A DNA stretch of 64,000 nt from Agelaius tricolor (taxonomy: Eukaryota > Chordata > Aves > Passeriformes > Icteridae), in contig JALJCS010000054.1 of the NCBI GenBank assembly GCA_023055355.1, positions 682,001 through 746,000 of the forward strand, read 5' to 3'. Shown piece by piece: positions 62,776 through 64,000 of this stretch. Below the pieces are notes generated by a model. The model saw nothing but the letters and a program-made list of their open reading frames with translations, did not search any database and was not told where the DNA came from. Position 1 is the first letter of the stretch. The number at the start of each line of letters is the position of its first letter. A program made the position numbers and the translations under genes.

Positions 62776-63865
62776 GGGAAAATCTTGGGAAAAGTCATGG
62801 GAAAATCACAGGAAAATAATGGGAAAAATCACGGAAAAATCACAGGAAAATCGTGGGAAGATCACAGGAAAATCCTGGGAAAATCTTGGGAAAAAATCAT
62901 GGGAAAATCACAGGAAAATAATGGGAAAATCTTGGGAAAAGTCATGGGAAAATCACAGGAAAATAATGGGAAAAAATCATGGAAAAATCACAGGAAAATC
63001 GTGGGAAGATCACAGGAAAATCCTGGGAAAATCATGGGAAAATCCTGGGAAAATCACAGGAAAATAATGGAAAAATCTTGGGAAAAAATCATGGGAAAAT
63101 CCTGGGAAAATCACAGGAAAATCCTGGGAAAATCTTGGGGAAATAATGGAAGAATCACAGCAAAATCTTGGGAAAAATCATGGGAAAATCACAGGAAAAT
63201 CCTGGGAAAATCTTGGGGAAATAATGGAAAAATCACAGCAAAATCTTGGGAAAATCACAGGAAAATAATGGGAAAATCTTGGGAAAAATTATGGGAAAAT
63301 TACAGGAAAATCTTGGGGAGATCACAGGAAAATAATGGGAAAAATCACAGGAAAAATCACAGGAAAATCATGGGAAAAATAATGGAAAAATCACAGGAAA
63401 ATCGCGGGAAGATCACAGGAAAATAATGGGAAAATCTTGGGAAAAATCATGGGAAAATCCTGGGAAAATCACAGGAAAATCCTGGGAAAAATCTTGGGAA
63501 AATAATGGAAGAATCACAGCAAAATCTTGGGAAAATCACAGGAAAATCCTGGGAAAATCACAGGAAAATCCTGGGAAAATCTTGGGAAAATCACAGGAAA
63601 ATAATGGGAAAATCTTGGGAAAAATCATGGAAAAATCACGGGAAAAATCATGGAAAAATAATGGGAAAATCATGAGAAAATAATGGAAAAATAATGAGAA
63701 AAGCATGGGAAATCAATCATGGGAAAATCATGGAAAATCTTGGGGAAAATCATGGAATAATCATGGCAAATCTTGGGAAAAATAATGGAAAATCATGGAA
63801 TATCAATAATGGGAAAATAATGGGAAATCAGTAATGGGAAAATCAGGTTTTCCTGCTTCCAGAGG
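62775..63865. repeat. Tandem array, GGAAAATCACAGGAAAATCC type, in or after the PAIP2B 3' UTR
   Basis: About 75 copies of 14-16 bp units GGAAAATCACA, GGAAAATCCTG and GGAAAATCTTG with ATAATGG variants, in longer blocks of about 110 bp (for example at 63065 and 63135). Begins about 230 bp past the PAIP2B stop. Confidence 0.92.
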
Positions 63866-64000
63866 ATTTTTAGGGTTGGGAGCTGCTCTGGATTTTCCCT
63901 GATTTTTCGGGAATGGGATTTCCCCTGATTTTTCCGGGATGGGATTTTCCCTGATTTTTCGGGAGCAGAATTTTCCCTGATTTTTCGGGGATGGGATTTT
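63866..64000. repeat. Short array, TTTTCCCTGATTTTTCGGGA type
   Basis: At least four copies of a 25-bp unit running off the right edge. Confidence 0.8.

Overview
This is eukaryotic nuclear DNA, most likely from a songbird-like bird. The evidence is vertebrate split genes with GT-AG introns, two recognisable vertebrate orthologues, many short CR1 LINE tails of the avian type, and GC-rich exons set among very dense G/C-rich minisatellites of the kind seen on bird microchromosomes. The species and chromosome assignments are inference.

Two genes lie head to head. On the minus strand is the 5' half of ZNF638 (NP220, a matrin-type zinc-finger and RRM nuclear protein). Fourteen coding exons were placed between 39347 and 650. 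Their phases agree at every junction and they give 1038 codons without a stop: conserved N-terminal 'ILASFGLS' block, proline-rich stretch, matrin zinc finger split over two exons, Arg/Ser domain, RRM 1, Lys-rich linker, Asn/Pro minisatellite exon, RRM 2. The rest of ZNF638 lies beyond position 1. On the plus strand is complete PAIP2B (125 aa) in three coding exons (57012-57155, 60493-60669, 62487-62543). The same divergent ZNF638/PAIP2B pairing exists at human 2p13. Two CpG islands (about 46430-47050 and 53470-54250) are the probable promoters, separated by about 6.5 kb of minisatellite-rich intergenic DNA.

Layout: 1-39543 is the ZNF638 coding region, 39544-46549 its presumed first intron, 46430-47050 its CpG island, 47100-53470 intergenic arrays, 53470-54250 the PAIP2B CpG island, 54255-57000 its first intron, 57001-62543 its coding exons and introns, and 62544-64000 its 3' UTR or downstream flank.

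The striking feature is that nearly every intron is filled by its own private tandem array, often beginning within tens of bases of a splice site. The best leads are: the start of the RRM2 exon with its splice acceptor copied six times into the preceding intron (2300-3260); a candidate stop-containing 'poison' exon in the only unique island of an 8.7-kb repeat-filled intron (23277-23349); coding minisatellites; an in-frame N-terminal extension upstream of the usual ZNF638 start; and huge cytidine-cluster arrays inside the gene for a protein reported to bind cytidine clusters. Long open frames elsewhere are artefacts of stop-free repeats. No tRNA, rRNA, CRISPR or bacterial-type feature was seen.
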